In this document: one piece after another, positions 11,040 through 24,640 of the stretch
How positions within the stretch are numbered: the first letter of the stretch is position 1
How the letters are laid out: every line of letters starts with the position of its first letter
From: Homarus americanus
Taxonomy: Eukaryota; Arthropoda; Malacostraca; Decapoda; Nephropidae
Assembly: GCF_018991925.1 (NCBI RefSeq)
Contig: NW_024737068.1
Location: 3,101,353-3,165,352, forward strand
DNA: 64,000 nt
Direction: 5' to 3'
Position numbers and translations under genes: made by a program
Notes under the pieces: model-generated
Told to the model about the DNA's origin: nothing
The model's database searches: none
Seen by the model: the letters and a program-made list of their open reading frames with translations, nothing else

Positions 11040-11935
11040 TCTCTTAGCAGTTTAAAACTTTGATATCTTTTTTGAACTGCTGCCCTCTAAAACCCCAGCC
11101 GAGGTTGCCTCATCTCTGAACTGGTGCACCCCATCCCTAGCATAAAGGTCCCTTCTGCCATAGAGAAGTTGTCCCAGTTGTCAATGAATGGGACTGATAT
11201 TGACTTACCAATATCTGGCCAAGGCAGGTCGTTAACACCAACTGCCCTTGACAACCATTCACTGCCAGCCTCCTTCTAGGCAGGACACACGCGCCTTGAT
11301 AGGGATCCCCTCACTGGTCCTAATACGATCTGTGGCTGCCTTGAACTTTATCCAAGGGTTCTCCGCTCCTACACCAAGCCCAATATCATTGCCTCTGCAC
11401 TGAGCAGATAATGGGTTTGTTCCCATTACCGGGCAAGATATTGTCCATCACTGTCAACTATCCCCACCCCGGCTCTGGCAAACCCCACCCTCATCCTATT
11501 TTTGTTTTTTTTACCACAAAGGCCTGTCCATGTACCTTACCTGTGGGTCACCAACAATTAAAGTTTTTTATCGCTTCCTTGTCATCCCTGCCCTGACTGT
11601 ACTAGCGTCCAGTGTCTATCAAGGGGCTGAAGCAGGTTGGTACACTTAGCTGTTGTTGTCGTTGTTATTAAATCATCGCCATTGACCTTCTTCACCACCA
11701 GCTTGGTCCTCACACTATAAACTTTCTTTTCGTTTGATTTTTTTCAAGTAGACACTGGCTTTACTTTCGTCAGCCTCTCCTTTTAACTTAGCCAGCTCTT
11801 TCGCCAATTTCCAGGTTCTCCAACGTGGCCCTCTGAATTTCTAACTTGGCCCCTCGCCAATTCTTTGATAGACCACTCCAGTTTTAGTCAGCAAACTCCT
11901 CCTTACTAGAACCACCACACATATCACTGGCCATA
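11040..11935 (-). pseudogene. ORF1 of CR1 copy C (decayed SGNH esterase-like)
   Basis: This is DNA-level match to the intact ORF1 of copy D (42436-43311). The block for LYARDGVHL lies near 11135-11155, the block for the PIICLSAGGND strand near 11390, and the block for the GDSQVRY serine motif near 11540. Frameshifts and small insertions are frequent. The start region corresponds to the ATG near 11930. Not translatable as one protein. Confidence 0.7.
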
Positions 11936-11984
11936 TCCCCGATAATTATCCCTCTGGAGCTAACCCTGCCGTGACCTACCTAGT

Positions 11985-12044
11985 GAGGTCAGAACACAAC
12001 GGTAGGGGTCCAGAACACAACTGTGAGGTCAGAACACAACTGAA
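11985..12044 (-). repeat. Tandem 5' repeats of CR1 copy C
   Basis: Three roughly 20-bp units share AGAACACAAC (plus strand), ending near 11999, 12020 and 12040. Copy D has a single unit (GAGGTCAGAACACAAA at about 43362-43378). Repeats at the 5' end of a LINE are often internal promoter monomers. That role is inferred here from position only. Confidence 0.55.
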
Positions 12045-12245
12045 GACTTCTCTAGGTTGATGTTGTATACATTGACAGTACTTGTTCTTCCAATATTAAG
12101 TACGTTGCACTTGCTGGTATTGAATTTCATTTGCCATTTCTGACAACTCCTGTGGTTTATTTAAATGCTCCTGTAGTGCATTTGCATCCTGCCCTGAATC
12201 AATCTGCCGCCCTATTTTGGTGTCATCCGCAAACTTGCTTATGTC
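12045..12245 (-). pseudogene. CR1 copy B, RT segment between the two insertions
   Basis: Continues copy B from the right GACTT duplication of copy C. The DNA corresponds to copy A positions about 362-568 (the RT region around MKFNTSKCSVLNIGRTN back to FADD). It ends at the left CTTATGTC duplication of the hAT-like element. Confidence 0.8.
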
Positions 12246-13047
12246 CAGGGGCGATGCTGCAGCCAGGGGGGGCCATGGCCCCCCCAGATTTCGAGCTGGT
12301 CCCTGGGTTGGCCCCCCCCACTTTTTATTCTCAAATTTGTAATTCCAAAAACATTCCCAAAACCAATAAATGAGTCAAGTGACTCATGCAATGGGCGCGC
12401 CGCACGCCAGGTGCAGGCCTGGGTGAGGTGAGGTGAGATCACTGAGGTGAGGTGAGGTGAGGCCCGGAGGGCAGGAATTGGGAGGGTGCAGATATGCGGG
12501 TGGTACATGACGGTGTATATAAACAAACTGCCTTGTCGGTGATGAACATTACCACTCTGTATTTCCACTGAGGAGGGTGACAGACTGACAGTAATTGTCG
12601 AATTTTTCGCCGAATCTACCCAGAAGAAATATTTCGTCTGCCACAGTGCCACTGTGGGTTTTTTACTTGCGATCGTTCATTTTTTCGCTGATGTATGTAC
12701 ATACATTGTAAAGACATTGCTATATTTTTCAATGTTTGTTATGTGGTACACCGCCCTTTATGTGACTATGTGAGCAATAATACAGTTTTAGAGATATGTT
12801 CAAGTGTGTCAATACTCCAATGAATCATGATTAGTGGAATAAGAGCGTTGCCATTATACTGCCATATGCCGATTATTTTAGGCTGGCGTCATGAAAGACG
12901 AACTTCACATTTGTCAATCAAATTGGTGTAATAATGCCAAGAACTGCATGTTGCAACATGTACACAGGTTTGGTTTTGCCCCCCCCCCAACATTTACCTT
13001 GGCCCCAAAGTAGCCCCCCCACTTTCTGGAGGCTAGAAACGCCACTG
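12246..13047. mobile_element. 802-bp non-autonomous hAT-like element in CR1 copy B
   Basis: Flanked by an exact 8-bp duplication, CTTATGTC, at 12238-12245 and 13048-13055. Copy A has the single uninterrupted site (CTTGCTTATGTCACTGCTG near 560-580). The ends form imperfect terminal inverted repeats: CAGGGGCGATGCTGCAGCC on the left against CAGTGGCGTTTCTAGCCTCC on the right (reverse strand), each followed by a run of G and C. An 8-bp duplication with CAG-type ends is characteristic of hAT transposons. There is no transposase reading frame, so it depended on a helper in trans. A GAGGT minisatellite lies inside at about 12423-12463. Confidence 0.88.
12423..12463 (+). repeat. GGTGA/GAGGT minisatellite
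   Basis: Short pentamer-like run (GGTGAGGTGAGGTGAG twice, separated by ATCACT) inside the hAT-like element. No other signal. Confidence 0.7.
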
Positions 13048-13940
13048 CTTATGTCACTGCTGATCTTAATATCTAGATCGTGTATGTAGATTATGAATAA
13101 TAGTGGGCCCAGTACTGACCCCTGGGGAACTTCGTCATTTTCTACTACTTCGAAGACTTTCCTAAAAAAACTCAGCAGATTTCTAGACAAGATTTTCCCT
13201 TTGTAAAACCCATGTTGAGAGTCGTAGATTAATTTGCTTTTTCTAAAATGCGATCTGATGCTATTTGCTATAATTGATTCAAGAAATTTCACTACTGACG
13301 CCAACCTAATCGGCCGGTAATTTGACGCTGATGCTCTGTCTCCTTTTTTTGAATATGGGTACCATTTGCTAATTTCCCACACTTTCGCACAACTCCCCTT
13401 ATCTAATGGTTTTGTAAATAAATTTACAAGGGTCCGCTAATCTGTTCCTTTACACTCTTTCAAAACTTGAGGGAAATTTAACTGGCCCTGGGGATTTTTT
13501 TTCTTCATTAATTTATTTATCATCTTAAGAACATCCTCTTTTCTGATAGTGATATTCTTTAATTCTCTTCTTCATTTCTCTAAATATCAGTTCCACCTCT
13601 GAATTTCCTTGTGAATTTCTTTTTAGAAACTGATAAAAAGTAGCTGTTAAATGCTTTTGCTTAATTCTCACTGTCATAGATCAATTCCCCCTCACTGACT
13701 TTTAAAGGCCCAACTTTGTCCTGACCTTGTCATATTTTTACCTGGAAAAACTCCTGGGATTCTGGATTCTCTTTGCTATCCCGATTTTGTAGTCCCTCTT
13801 GCCTTCCTCACATTTTTCTTAATATCTTGATAGTTCATTATACCTATTTCTGAGCTGCCTCCTCCCTTAATTTCTGTAAATTTCTTTTATTCATATGTCA
13901 TGTTTTTCTGGTCATCCACCTTTTGGCTCATTCTTATTTG
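13048..13940 (-). pseudogene. RT and linker of CR1 copy B, decayed
   Basis: Resumes copy B. A minus-strand piece includes KKGDRASASNYRPIRL, VKFLESIIANSIRSH and KLIYDSQHGFYKGK, followed by FFRKVFEVVENDE. It then jumps directly to [20 protein letters not shown], so about 200 bp including motif A has been deleted (junction near 13132). The linker region to 13940 is matched at DNA level to copy A 1200-1680 but has many indels. Confidence 0.78.
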
Positions 13941-14039
13941 CCCTAATTTTTCTTGTATGGTATATTTTGCCTTTTAGTTTTTATTTAGTATACGAAAGTG
14001 AATAAATTATTATAGTCATGATCAAATTGTTGTGTCACT

Positions 14040-14995
14040 CCAGACCTCACCTGCTCCTACTGGGGACTGACCTGACTGCTCCCAGGGCGTTCTCACCTAG
14101 GCAGGCCTTCTTAGCCCCTGATAATCCGCCACTAAAAGATTTTCATTGGGACTTTGACCAAATTGTCATTGTTTTTTTCAAGCTTCCCAATTTATGATGA
14201 ACCTGGATTGTGATCACTGTTCCTATTTGCTCCCCTATTGCGGATATATCTAATAATATTTATCTTTATTTAATTCTTGCTCTAATATATTGTTAACTCT
14301 AGTAGGTCTGTACTAGTTGTTTAAAAACAATTGTCCTGGTATGCGCCTAGAAATCTTCAGATTCTATAGTCACCTACAATGTTGTCCCCAGCCAACATTT
14401 CTGAAGTTGAAACCCCCATAATGCACAGGTTGTTGTATTTGCTGTCTTCACCCATTTCCTGCTGTATGGGGTTGAGCTGTTTTTCCCAAGACGACTTGGG
14501 GGGACTGTAAATGACTCCCATAATTAGTTTCTTTTTTCTTCCTTCCGCAATTTTGCACCCATACAGACTCGGTTCCAATTACAGCCTTTTATTGAATTAT
14601 TAATACAACATTTTTGATGTATCCCGCATTTAGTGACCTCCCTCCTTCCTACCTTCCCTGTCCGTATGAAAAAAGTTTGTACCTTTCTATGTGGTACTTG
14701 ATGTGCTGCTCTTGCTCACCAGATTCATCCAAGTTTCAGTGATGCTATGACGCCTACATTCTCGTGGGTACATATAAATGTGCTCTCAGCAAGTCTATAT
14801 TTCATTTCTAACGCCCTACTGTTTGTATAGTATACATTTAAACTCTACCCTTCCCTGGTCCTGTTTACCCTTTTTGTCCTGTTTTTTACTCCTTGTCCCG
14901 AGTAAACCAATTCTTACTTCCCAGGATCTGCTTTGTTGACTCCCACTTGTTTTTTAACCTACCATCTCCCTGACCTCTCTACTGGCGAAACCCTC
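14040..14995 (-). pseudogene. Endonuclease of CR1 copy B, decayed
   Basis: Only a short frame (14357-14578) retains GRKKKLIMGVIYSPP and NNLCIMG, the latter just before the DFNF block. The remainder aligns to copy A 1790-2600 at the DNA level with frequent small indels. Inactive. Confidence 0.72.
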
Positions 14996-15035
14996 CCTTT
15001 GAGTGATAATTTACGCGCCAGGATGCAGACAACGT

Positions 15036-15900
15036 CTACCTCATACGAGACAAGTGTAATTCAATATGATCACAGGTAGTCGTTGCCATAGAATGGTTAA
15101 GCATATCAATGAATGCCCAACCATTGCGCAAGTAATAATGTTTTTCCAGTCGGCAATTTATAGCAATTTCGTCTCTGGACAGCCATTCACGACCAACTCC
15201 CTCTTCTAGGCAAGACACTACATACCATCGATCCCTTCCTATCTCTAACCTCTTCCCCAGTCTCCCTCCCTTGAAAAGTTCTTCACTTCTAACCTTTCCT
15301 GTCGTTACCTCCCACACTAAGACACATACATTGGATTGGTACCTCCCTGACAAAGCCCTATCTATCCCTTCCTCAGCTACATGCCCTATGCCAGCCCCAG
15401 GAAAACACACCCTAGCCATACGTTTCCTATCTCTTGCACAAAAAAGTCCTATCTAAAAACCTCACCTGGCTGTCCCCAACTACCACGACCTTACCACTGG
15501 GCAGGGTCTGAACAACTGCCCTTTTCACTCCTGGCACCACATCGTCCTGCCTCTTCTCCTCATCATGGCTCTTGTCTTCCTCGCCAGCTTCCTCTCCAGA
15601 ACCTGGTAGTGGTTACCCCACTCAGCACCCTGGTCAGCTTTCCTGAGTCTGGACCTCGTCCCTGACGAAACGATCTGCCACGCCTGTTCTCCTTTCACAC
15701 AGAAGTCCTGCAAGGCAGGACACCTACCTGAAGGAGTTCAGTCCTGAGGGCTTCGTTCTCCCCCTTTAAAACGTCCATCTCTCTCCTCAACTGCTCCAGC
15801 TGACTTAACAGAGTAGCCAGGAGGTCGTCCTTCCTCACACTCTGCTCCTCTTCCCCCACAACAGAACGATCCCCAGCTACTACGGAGGCCATTTCCTCTG
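15036..15900 (-). pseudogene. ORF1 of CR1 copy B (coiled coil plus esterase-like), broken
   Basis: The N-terminal piece (15695-15892) starts MASVVAGDRSVV and contains a heptad-rich segment, LLSQLEQLRREMDVLKGENE, consistent with a trimeric coiled coil. The C-terminal piece (15036-15419) has RVCFPGAGIGHVAEEGIDRAL, then GVGREWLSRDEIAINCRLEKH, and a LHLSR block at the His site. Between them are frameshifts. The serine block is not readable. It matches copy A ORF1 and, more distantly, the intact copy D ORF1. Confidence 0.82.
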
Positions 15901-15945
15901 GTCACTAACATAAGCACGTTCTTCTCCAAGCTAGGTCAGGTAGCA

Positions 15946-16115
15946 TATGCTGTGGTGTTGGAGTGTGGATGTCATGTTTTTGACCTGACCTCATGTTTTG
16001 TAAGGTCACCCTGTGTACATAAGCTCTCTCTCATTCTTTGTAATTCAGTTGCCTCTGAAGATGTCTTGAATAAAGACGAAAGCTAAGGTTCTCCATTGTT
16101 TTCTTTTCCTGTGTG

Positions 16116-16118
<3 letters not shown>
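15946..16118 (+). mobile_element. PLE-1 3' terminal sequence after CR1 copy B
   Basis: Directly after the CR1 5' end the sequence contains CATAAGCTCTCTCTC, then CTGAAGATGTCTT..AAGACGAAAGC and TGTGTGATTTA, running into a TA tract. It is the sense counterpart of the inverted copy at 6626-6735. It shows that copy B was inserted into the 3' region of the Penelope-like element whose GIY-YIG frame ends at 7253. Confidence 0.72.
16055..16081 (+). ncRNA. Hammerhead-ribozyme-like core in PLE-1 end
   Basis: CTGAAGA (16055-16061) fits the CUGANGA box. It is followed after one base by GTCTT (16063-16067), which pairs with AAGAC (16073-16077), then GAAA (16078-16081). The box, stem II and GAAA order is that of a hammerhead. 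Stem III would be very short and I cannot show a convincing cleavage site. Hammerhead motifs are reported from terminal repeats of Penelope-like elements, which is the basis for the call. Confidence 0.45.

Positions 16119-16210
<92 letters not shown>
16119..16210. repeat. (TA)n tract at right end of PLE-1
   Basis: About 46 TA units with no interruption. Abuts PLE-1 on its left and the Tigger-like transposon on its right, which begins CAGTGAACTCACTTTACGCG. Confidence 0.95.
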
Positions 16211-18826
<2,616 letters not shown>

Positions 18827-18882
18827 ATATTTCTATTTTGTCCATAATATGACTCTTCAACATAGTAGTAATCATCTAATTC

Positions 18883-18883
<1 letters not shown>

Positions 18884-18928
<45 letters not shown>
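18884..18928. repeat. (TA)n tract at the 3' end of PLE-2
   Basis: About 22 TA units directly adjoining the PLE-2 terminal sequence that starts at 18929 (GCAAGTAAAATC). Confidence 0.93.
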
Positions 18929-18931
<3 letters not shown>

Positions 18932-19012
18932 AGTAAAATCAATGTAGGTGCGCATGATCTAGGTATATGCTGATAAATCACAAGGAAAGAAGAAAACACG
19001 AAAAGTTCTAAA

Positions 19013-19036
19013 CGCTTTCGTAATTTACATCTTCAG
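19013..19036 (-). ncRNA. Hammerhead-like core in PLE-2 3' end
   Basis: On the minus strand CTGAAGA (19036-19030), TGTAAATTAC with a potential GTA/TAC stem, then GAAA (19019-19016). Same arrangement as at 16055-16081 but with a weaker stem. Stem III and cleavage site not demonstrated. Confidence 0.4.
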
Positions 19037-19199
19037 GGGTGAGTACAGACTAAGGAGAAGTACAAAACAAGGTGTATATATACAGAGGAGGATGAGATCA
19101 GGTCCACAAAGGTCAGGTATGTAATGACCCCTACTAATCTTTTAAATAGCACTGCAACGGTCGGTAGTCAGGTCAGAGGGTAACGTGACCCAACTTTCT

Positions 19200-19347
19200 C
19201 ACCTGGTTACAAATCTCTAATTACAAAATTGTCCAGTTTGTACATGCCATTACTCAAATTCATGTTGAATGCTTCAGTATGTTTAATGAGACTAGATTCT
19301 ATGATGTTCCAACTGTCAATTGAATTACAAGGTAATATTGAGGAGTC
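19200..19347 (-). pseudogene. C-terminal end of PLE-2 GIY-YIG protein, after X1
   Basis: Reads SILPCNSIDSWNIIESSLIK, then HTEAFNMNLSNG and KLDNFVIRDL. This is the usual tail of Penelope-like proteins: an IVES.LI block followed by a short Asn/Leu-rich end. It joins in frame to IDWDN at 22340 once X1 is removed. Confidence 0.78.
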
Positions 19348-19358
19348 ATTATCCCAGT

Positions 19359-22336
19359 AGGGTGTGTCATAGGAGGGAAGATCAGCTAAAACTAATGGCC
19401 CAATACTTTTGTGGTAGATTTTAGTGTATATAAACAGAAAATACTCAGTTTCAATATTTTGCAACATTTTGCTAGGTAAATTTTAGCGTGAAATTTATCG
19501 AAAATCTAACGTACAGCTGCATTAGTATTACAATTAAATAGTGAACATTGCTTGACTTAACAACCCAATCCAACAATATTTTTTTCTGTTTCAGATTCTG
19601 ATGCATTTATAAGTTGATAATATCGTGATGGCTGCTTGTGTTGTGACGAGAACCAAAATCCAGCCTATCTCAGTCACTATCTTGGGTCTGGGAGAGAGTT
19701 CCCCAGTCGGAGTTGCCTACATTGAGATGCTTTGAGATACGTGTGGTTTTAATCCGGAAATCAGTGAAAGAACCAAAGAACTTACACAAACAAAGACATT
19801 GCCAGTGATATGACCAAAGCTGTCTTGGCACAGTACACTCTGGCTAACGCCTGTCTGCTTCCAGTCATAAATAAGTCAGAAGAAGATTAGTGAGAGACTG
19901 CTAGCTAGTTAAAGGCAAGAGATAATCTCTTGGGAGAGGAAAACTTGCAGTTATGAGCAGCTTTACAAGCAACTGACCAGTTATTTGACATAATTACTTG
20001 TAAGTGCCCAATTGTTCTCTGTCCTGAGTTTGATGCGATCGTGACTGTAAACTGAGGCCCACATCTCCTGGGGAAATTTGCAAGCGTGAACTGAAGATTC
20101 CTGTGATCGAACTGGCATTTGTCAAAGCACTGAGAGAAGACTGGCAGTATATGGACTCTGCTGATTTTAGCCAAGATATTCCGGAGTCCAAGAGACAGGA
20201 GGCCGCTACAGAGACAGAGAAGAGGAGAAGAGTTGCCGAGGAAAAGAGACTTGAGGCCCAGGGTGAGGTAAAAAGGTTTAGATGATTGAGCCGTTGATCT
20301 AGAGTTTAATGACTTCCCATGGCTGATCCGAGTGCTGACCAGGAGAATGGGTGACTTTGTCCCTTAACCCAGAAAATAATGATCCCAAACCTTCCAGGCA
20401 TAAGATCTGGAATAGAAAAGATATCCCGAGCATAGTTTCCACAGCATGCGACACCACACTGGTCTCAGAGAAACTGCAGATAGCAACAGCTGCCTGATTG
20501 ACGGTGGTTTGATAACACCTGATGATGTTCACTGGTGATAGATCATAACAAAGCAAGGAGAGCTCAGGAGAAACTTGTCAGTAACCTAGAAGAGGAGCTT
20601 GATAAGGGGATAAGAGAAATGGAATCAATTGTTTGTCTCTTTGATGGAGAAGGATGACACTAAAGTGTCTCACATGAAAGTTGAGATTCTGGACAAGTTG
20701 TTCTCGCCATGGTGAAGGAGGAACACTACTCTGCCGCAGTGAACCAGGAGGAAGTATTTGTGGTATTTCCCCACTCCAGAGAAAGATGACACTGTGAAAC
20801 CAGCTGAGATAGTGCAGATAACATTGTGAACTGGCTCACAGAGAGAGAACGTGAGACCCCACTCCCTGCAGGCCATTGAGGACAGCACCAACACGAACAC
20901 ACAGGGTGGGCAATAAGGCAGTGGATAGTGAAGATTGAGAGAAGTTGGCCCTGGATTGTTTGTGACCTCCACACCAACGAGTTGCCACTCAGACATCTGA
21001 TCCAGGAGCTGATGGCAAGACTTCTCAACAACAGATGGTCTGGTCCTTTGGCAAGATGCTGGACTCTGCCACTGAGTTAGAAATAACCGAAAGCTTTGAA
21101 AAATCACAGTTGGTCTCCACTGCTGAGCTTGCACATACTGTCATTGACGACCTGAGTACTGACCAGTACTATGGTTACATGATTTGCAGTGCCATCAAAA
21201 CTGGGGTCATGCCTGATAGACTTGCTTACCTGCAGATAGGTCCAGTCTCACATTCTAGGTGGCTCACAACGGCTCTCAGGTTCTGCAGAATTTGGGTCGC
21301 TCATCATAAACTGAAAGGAAACCAGCTTCACAACCTGAAACTTATTGTCCAATTCATCGTGAGTGTCTACTTGCCAAATTGGTTCAACACCAAGATCAAG
21401 TCATCGTTCTCCGAAGGTCCGAGGCATGTTCTCTTCCAGCTTGAGCTCCTGAGGAGTCAGCCAAGGAAGGTTGTTCAGATTGTGGAGCAGACTGTGAGAT
21501 CTTCCTGGTATGCTCATCCCGAGGCAGTTCTGCAGACAATGCTCTGCAGTAAGGATGAGGAGGAGAGAAGAGTGGCAGTCAAAAAGATCTTGGATATGAG
21601 ATTTATGAGAGGATCTGGGCATGACGAATCAGTTGGTGACGATTCCTTCAGGGTCAGGAAGACTCCTGAAGTCAATCTAGGTGCCAAGACCTTCACTGAT
21701 CTCATAGATCTGGATAACATCCAGGCTGGCAGTGAGCCCCCTCTTACCTGCAGCCTCACCAATGTTCAAGTCAGAGCTTTCCTGGACAACCCCATGCATG
21801 TCCCTGCCTTGCCCTCGCACACCCAGAGTATAGAGCGTTGTGTACAGCAAGTGAGCGAGGCCAGCAGTCACGTGTACAGCCAGGAGAGGAGGGAAGGCCA
21901 CATCCGAGCTCAGGTGGTCAGCAGGGAGGTGATGAGTAGAAACAGAAGCAAGAAAGACATGTTCTCTATGGTGTGCAGCAACACCGGGTCGTAGTAGTAA
22001 AACCGGTTTTTGTATTTGATGATTTTGTTTTCTAAAGGAATATTAAATTTATTAAATGTGTCAAGATCATTCGTTTCACTATTCTGGATCATTTTCATCC
22101 TAATAAATTAACCTGATACATTTACTTTACTTTAAATAAGCTATTTAGTGGTGTTGGTAAAAGGGTGGGAATACTGAATTTTCATAAGATTTCAAGTTAA
22201 AATTTACCTAGCAAGAAATGAAAACTTTTCAAATCTGTAGATATCACATGATTCTGCACATAGAACTACATCATTAATACCATGGGCCGATTTTTCAAAC
22301 TCAAAAAAAAAAATTCGCCTCCGTATGACACACCCT
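19359..22336 (+). mobile_element. DNA transposon X1 (DDE-type with CxxH, 11-bp target duplication)
   Basis: Flanked by a perfect 11-bp direct repeat, ATTATCCCAGT, at 19348-19358 and 22337-22347, inside the PLE-2 reading frame. The ends are inverted: AGGGTGTGTCATAGGAGG on the left and AGGGTGTGTCATACGGAGG on the reverse strand at the right. The interior encodes a decayed transposase on the plus strand (20000-21994). X2 at 62157 onward is a second copy in the opposite orientation, with the same end and a closely similar C-terminal protein. The superfamily is not settled: an 11-bp duplication fits Mutator-like elements best, but the protein does not look like a typical MULE. Confidence 0.85.
19970..21994 (+). 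pseudogene. X-family transposase (copy X1), frameshifted
   Basis: The N-terminal part reads FDIITCKCPIVLCPEFD, then a degraded C-H cluster and KIPVIELAFVKALREDW, consistent with a Cys-rich DNA-binding region. The centre (20540-21030) is broken. An intact 319-codon stretch (21035-21994) includes MPDRLAYLQIGPVSHSRWL, TALRFCRIWVAHHKLKGN, a basic/acidic linker, LTNVQVRAFLDNPMHVP and HTQSIERCVQQVSEASSHV, where the Glu of IERC is the likely third catalytic residue. It ends FSMVCSNTGS. X2 supplies the central FDGRR and GGDSTNTNTG blocks. The protein would cut and paste the element. This copy cannot be active. Confidence 0.75.
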
Positions 22337-23124
22337 ATTATCCCAGTCAATGCAATGCTTGTTATCCCTCAAATGAACAAACAGAGCATTGGATTCCTGG
22401 CCTGTCCTAACACTATATTTATGTTGTGTAAGTCTAGTTTTAAGATCTTTACCTGTCTGGCCTAAGTAAATCATATTACATTCCTTGCAAGGAACTTCAT
22501 AAATGCAACCAATTGTGTTGTTGGGGGAGTTCTTGATTAACATTTGTTTAACAGTGCATGCGTTTTTAAATGCCACTTTGACGTTCCAGGTTTTTAGTTG
22601 TAAAGGAATTTGGGAGAAATTTTTGTGAAATGGTAATACTAAGAGATTCTTATGGTCATGGGTGGGCTTGGGATCAGTTCTATAAAAAGATTTCTTAGTA
22701 ATGTTCAGGCATTTGTCTATGAAAGATCTAGGGTATTTAAGGTTTGAGCCAATATTATAGATATATTTATATTCCTCATCAATGAATTCCGGGCTACAAA
22801 TTCTCAAAGCACGTAAAAACATTGTTGAAAATACTGACTGTTTGACTCTATTATGGTGGGCAGAAAAATAATGAATGTATGAACACACATTAGTTGGTTT
22901 TCTATAAATACTGAACTTAAAAGTGTTACCTATTCTGTGGATCAAACAGTCTAGGAATGGCAATTTACAGTCATGCTCTAATTCCACAGTGAATTTGATC
23001 GAGGGGGCTAAGTTGTTAAGTTGTGGCAGGAAAGCTTTTAGGTCCTCATTACATGGTCAGAGACATAATACATCATCAACATATCTAAACCAGACTTCTG
23101 AAGGTGGTAAAATATTACCTAATA

Positions 23125-23134
<10 letters not shown>
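22337..23134 (-). pseudogene. PLE-2 reverse transcriptase C-terminus and GIY-YIG nuclease
   Basis: RT motif C RYVDDV lies at about 23070-23086, followed after an in-frame stop by LKAFLPQLNNLAPSIKFTVE, LPFLDCLIHR and FSIYRKPTNVCSYIHYFSAH, the RT thumb blocks typical of Penelope-like elements. The nuclease part has CIYEVPCKECNMIYLGQTGK, then LKTRLTQHKYSVRTGQ and FVHLRDNKHCIDWDN, where X1 interrupts. The residues read after that point (RVCHTEANFFF) belong to the transposon end. RT motif A and everything before it are absent. Confidence 0.88.
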
Positions 23135-23393
<259 letters not shown>

Positions 23394-23479
23394 CAAGAAA
23401 ACATAGTGGATTGTGATCCCTGTTAACAACAATTTGATGAGGAAAGTTACTCAAGTATATAATTAAACTTTACAAGAGC

Positions 23480-24640
23480 TGACAATAGTGATGAAGCTTC
23501 ATTTTCTATCTTAGAGTAAATTAGTTAATGTTTCTTAAATTTTAGAGAATGATAATACACAGGATGTAAAACACTATCCGATCCTAATTGTCACAAAACA
23601 TCACCTGTCCCCACGTCGCAAGCATAAACATCAATACAGAAGGGCTCATCATAATTAGGAGCTTGCAATACTGGATCACTGGTTAGAAAAGCACATATAT
23701 TTTTATACACAGCTTGGCATTCAGTTTTCAACAGAAACAATTTCTTTGGGCTTATCATATCTGCGAGGGACTACAATTTTAGCAAAATTAGGACAGAAAC
23801 ATCTGTGATATTCAGTCATGCCCAACTCATAACTACTTTGCAATTTCTAGGAGTCATGAGGTTTCCGATGGCTTCAACTTTTACCAACACTGGAGTGATG
23901 CATCCCCCCGTCCGATCTCACGACCCAAGAAGGTATACCTTGCTTCTCTGAACTCACTTTTTGCCAGATTGATAGTCATTCCATCTTCTGCCAAGCGAGA
24001 AAAAAAATCTGAAGACATGCTCCTTCCGGGTTGTGCTGTTATCCGCTAGGTCTTCCAGATATGCTTGAAACCCCGACAACTCAAGGATCAAGCTGTTGAT
24101 AAGTCTCTTGAACATAGATGGTGCATTTTTCATTTCAAAAGGAAGGATTTTGTAGTTGTAGAGCCCATCTGGTTGTGGTAAGGGCAAATATCCTCTTTGC
24201 TCTGTTAGTAAATTTTAACTTTGAGTAAATCAAGCTTGGTCACTTACTCAGCATTCCATCTGTTGTCGATGAGGTCATCAGTATGTGGCAGTGGGTAACA
24301 ATCTCCTCGGGTCACTTTGTTGATCAACCTATATCTGTGCACACTCTCTACGACCCATTTGATTTTGGTATCAAAAGACACAGAGAAGCCCATTCACTGT
24401 CACTGAGTTTTCAATCAAGTTGTCCTTCAGTAGGAAGTCAACCTCCTTCTACAAAGTTACTGTCTTGCTGGGTCTTATCCGGTAAAAAACTTGTTTGTTA
24501 AGTTCCGGATCTCCCACCAGGACGACATCATGTTCCACCAGACCACAAGGTTGTAGATCAGTGTTGAACAGGTGTCGGTAGTCCTCTAGTAAATGCTCCA
24601 TCTCTCCAATCTGGACTGGTTACAAATGCTGCAAATTTAT
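23480..24640 (-). pseudogene. Ty3/Gypsy-type pol relic (RT and RNase H)
   Basis: Pieces in different minus-strand frames give, in order, VFYRIRPSKTVTL then KEVDFLLKDNLIE (24430-24490), the RT block DGLYNYKILPFEMKNAPSMF (about 24100-24170), FQAYLEDLADNSTTRKEHVF, where the YIDD catalytic motif has become YLEDLAD, and later AFLTSDPVLQAPNYDEPFCID, which starts the RNase H region (about 23630-23700). This order is that of Ty3/Gypsy pol. No LTRs, protease or integrase were recognised nearby and the frame is broken many times. An old fragment. Confidence 0.78.

Larger units (their letters stand above)
8014..12044 (-). mobile_element. CR1-like LINE copy C (subfamily I), nested in copy B
   Basis: The 3' end carries octamer repeats (AAGAACAT units on the plus strand) at 8014 and the hairpin GGGCCTATTGGCCC at 8051-8064. 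The 5' end is near 12044. It is flanked by GACTT at 8009-8013 and 12045-12049, a 5-bp target duplication. The intact target reads through in copy A near 360 (CGACTTCTCTAGG). At about 4.0 kb it is essentially full length but damaged by many point changes. The 5' region contains three tandem units ending AGAACACAAC. Confidence 0.9.
7336..15945 (-). mobile_element. CR1-like LINE copy B (subfamily II), interrupted by two insertions
   Basis: The 3' end is at 7336 with ATAAGAAAATAAGG and the hairpin AGGCCGGTTGGCCT (7361-7374). The 5' end is near 15945 with GGTCAGGTAGCA. The copy is broken at 8013/12045 by CR1 copy C and at 12245/13048 by a hAT-like element. In each case the flanks join into continuous CR1 sequence when compared with copy A. 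Without inserts it is about 3.8 kb and runs from ORF1 start to 3' tail. Many small deletions and frameshifts make it the most eroded near full-length copy. It lies inside PLE-1. Confidence 0.88.

Noticed and set aside
12239..12652. 137-codon minus-strand frame in the hAT-like element
   Set aside because: No transposase motif, and it starts and ends without relation to the element's structure.
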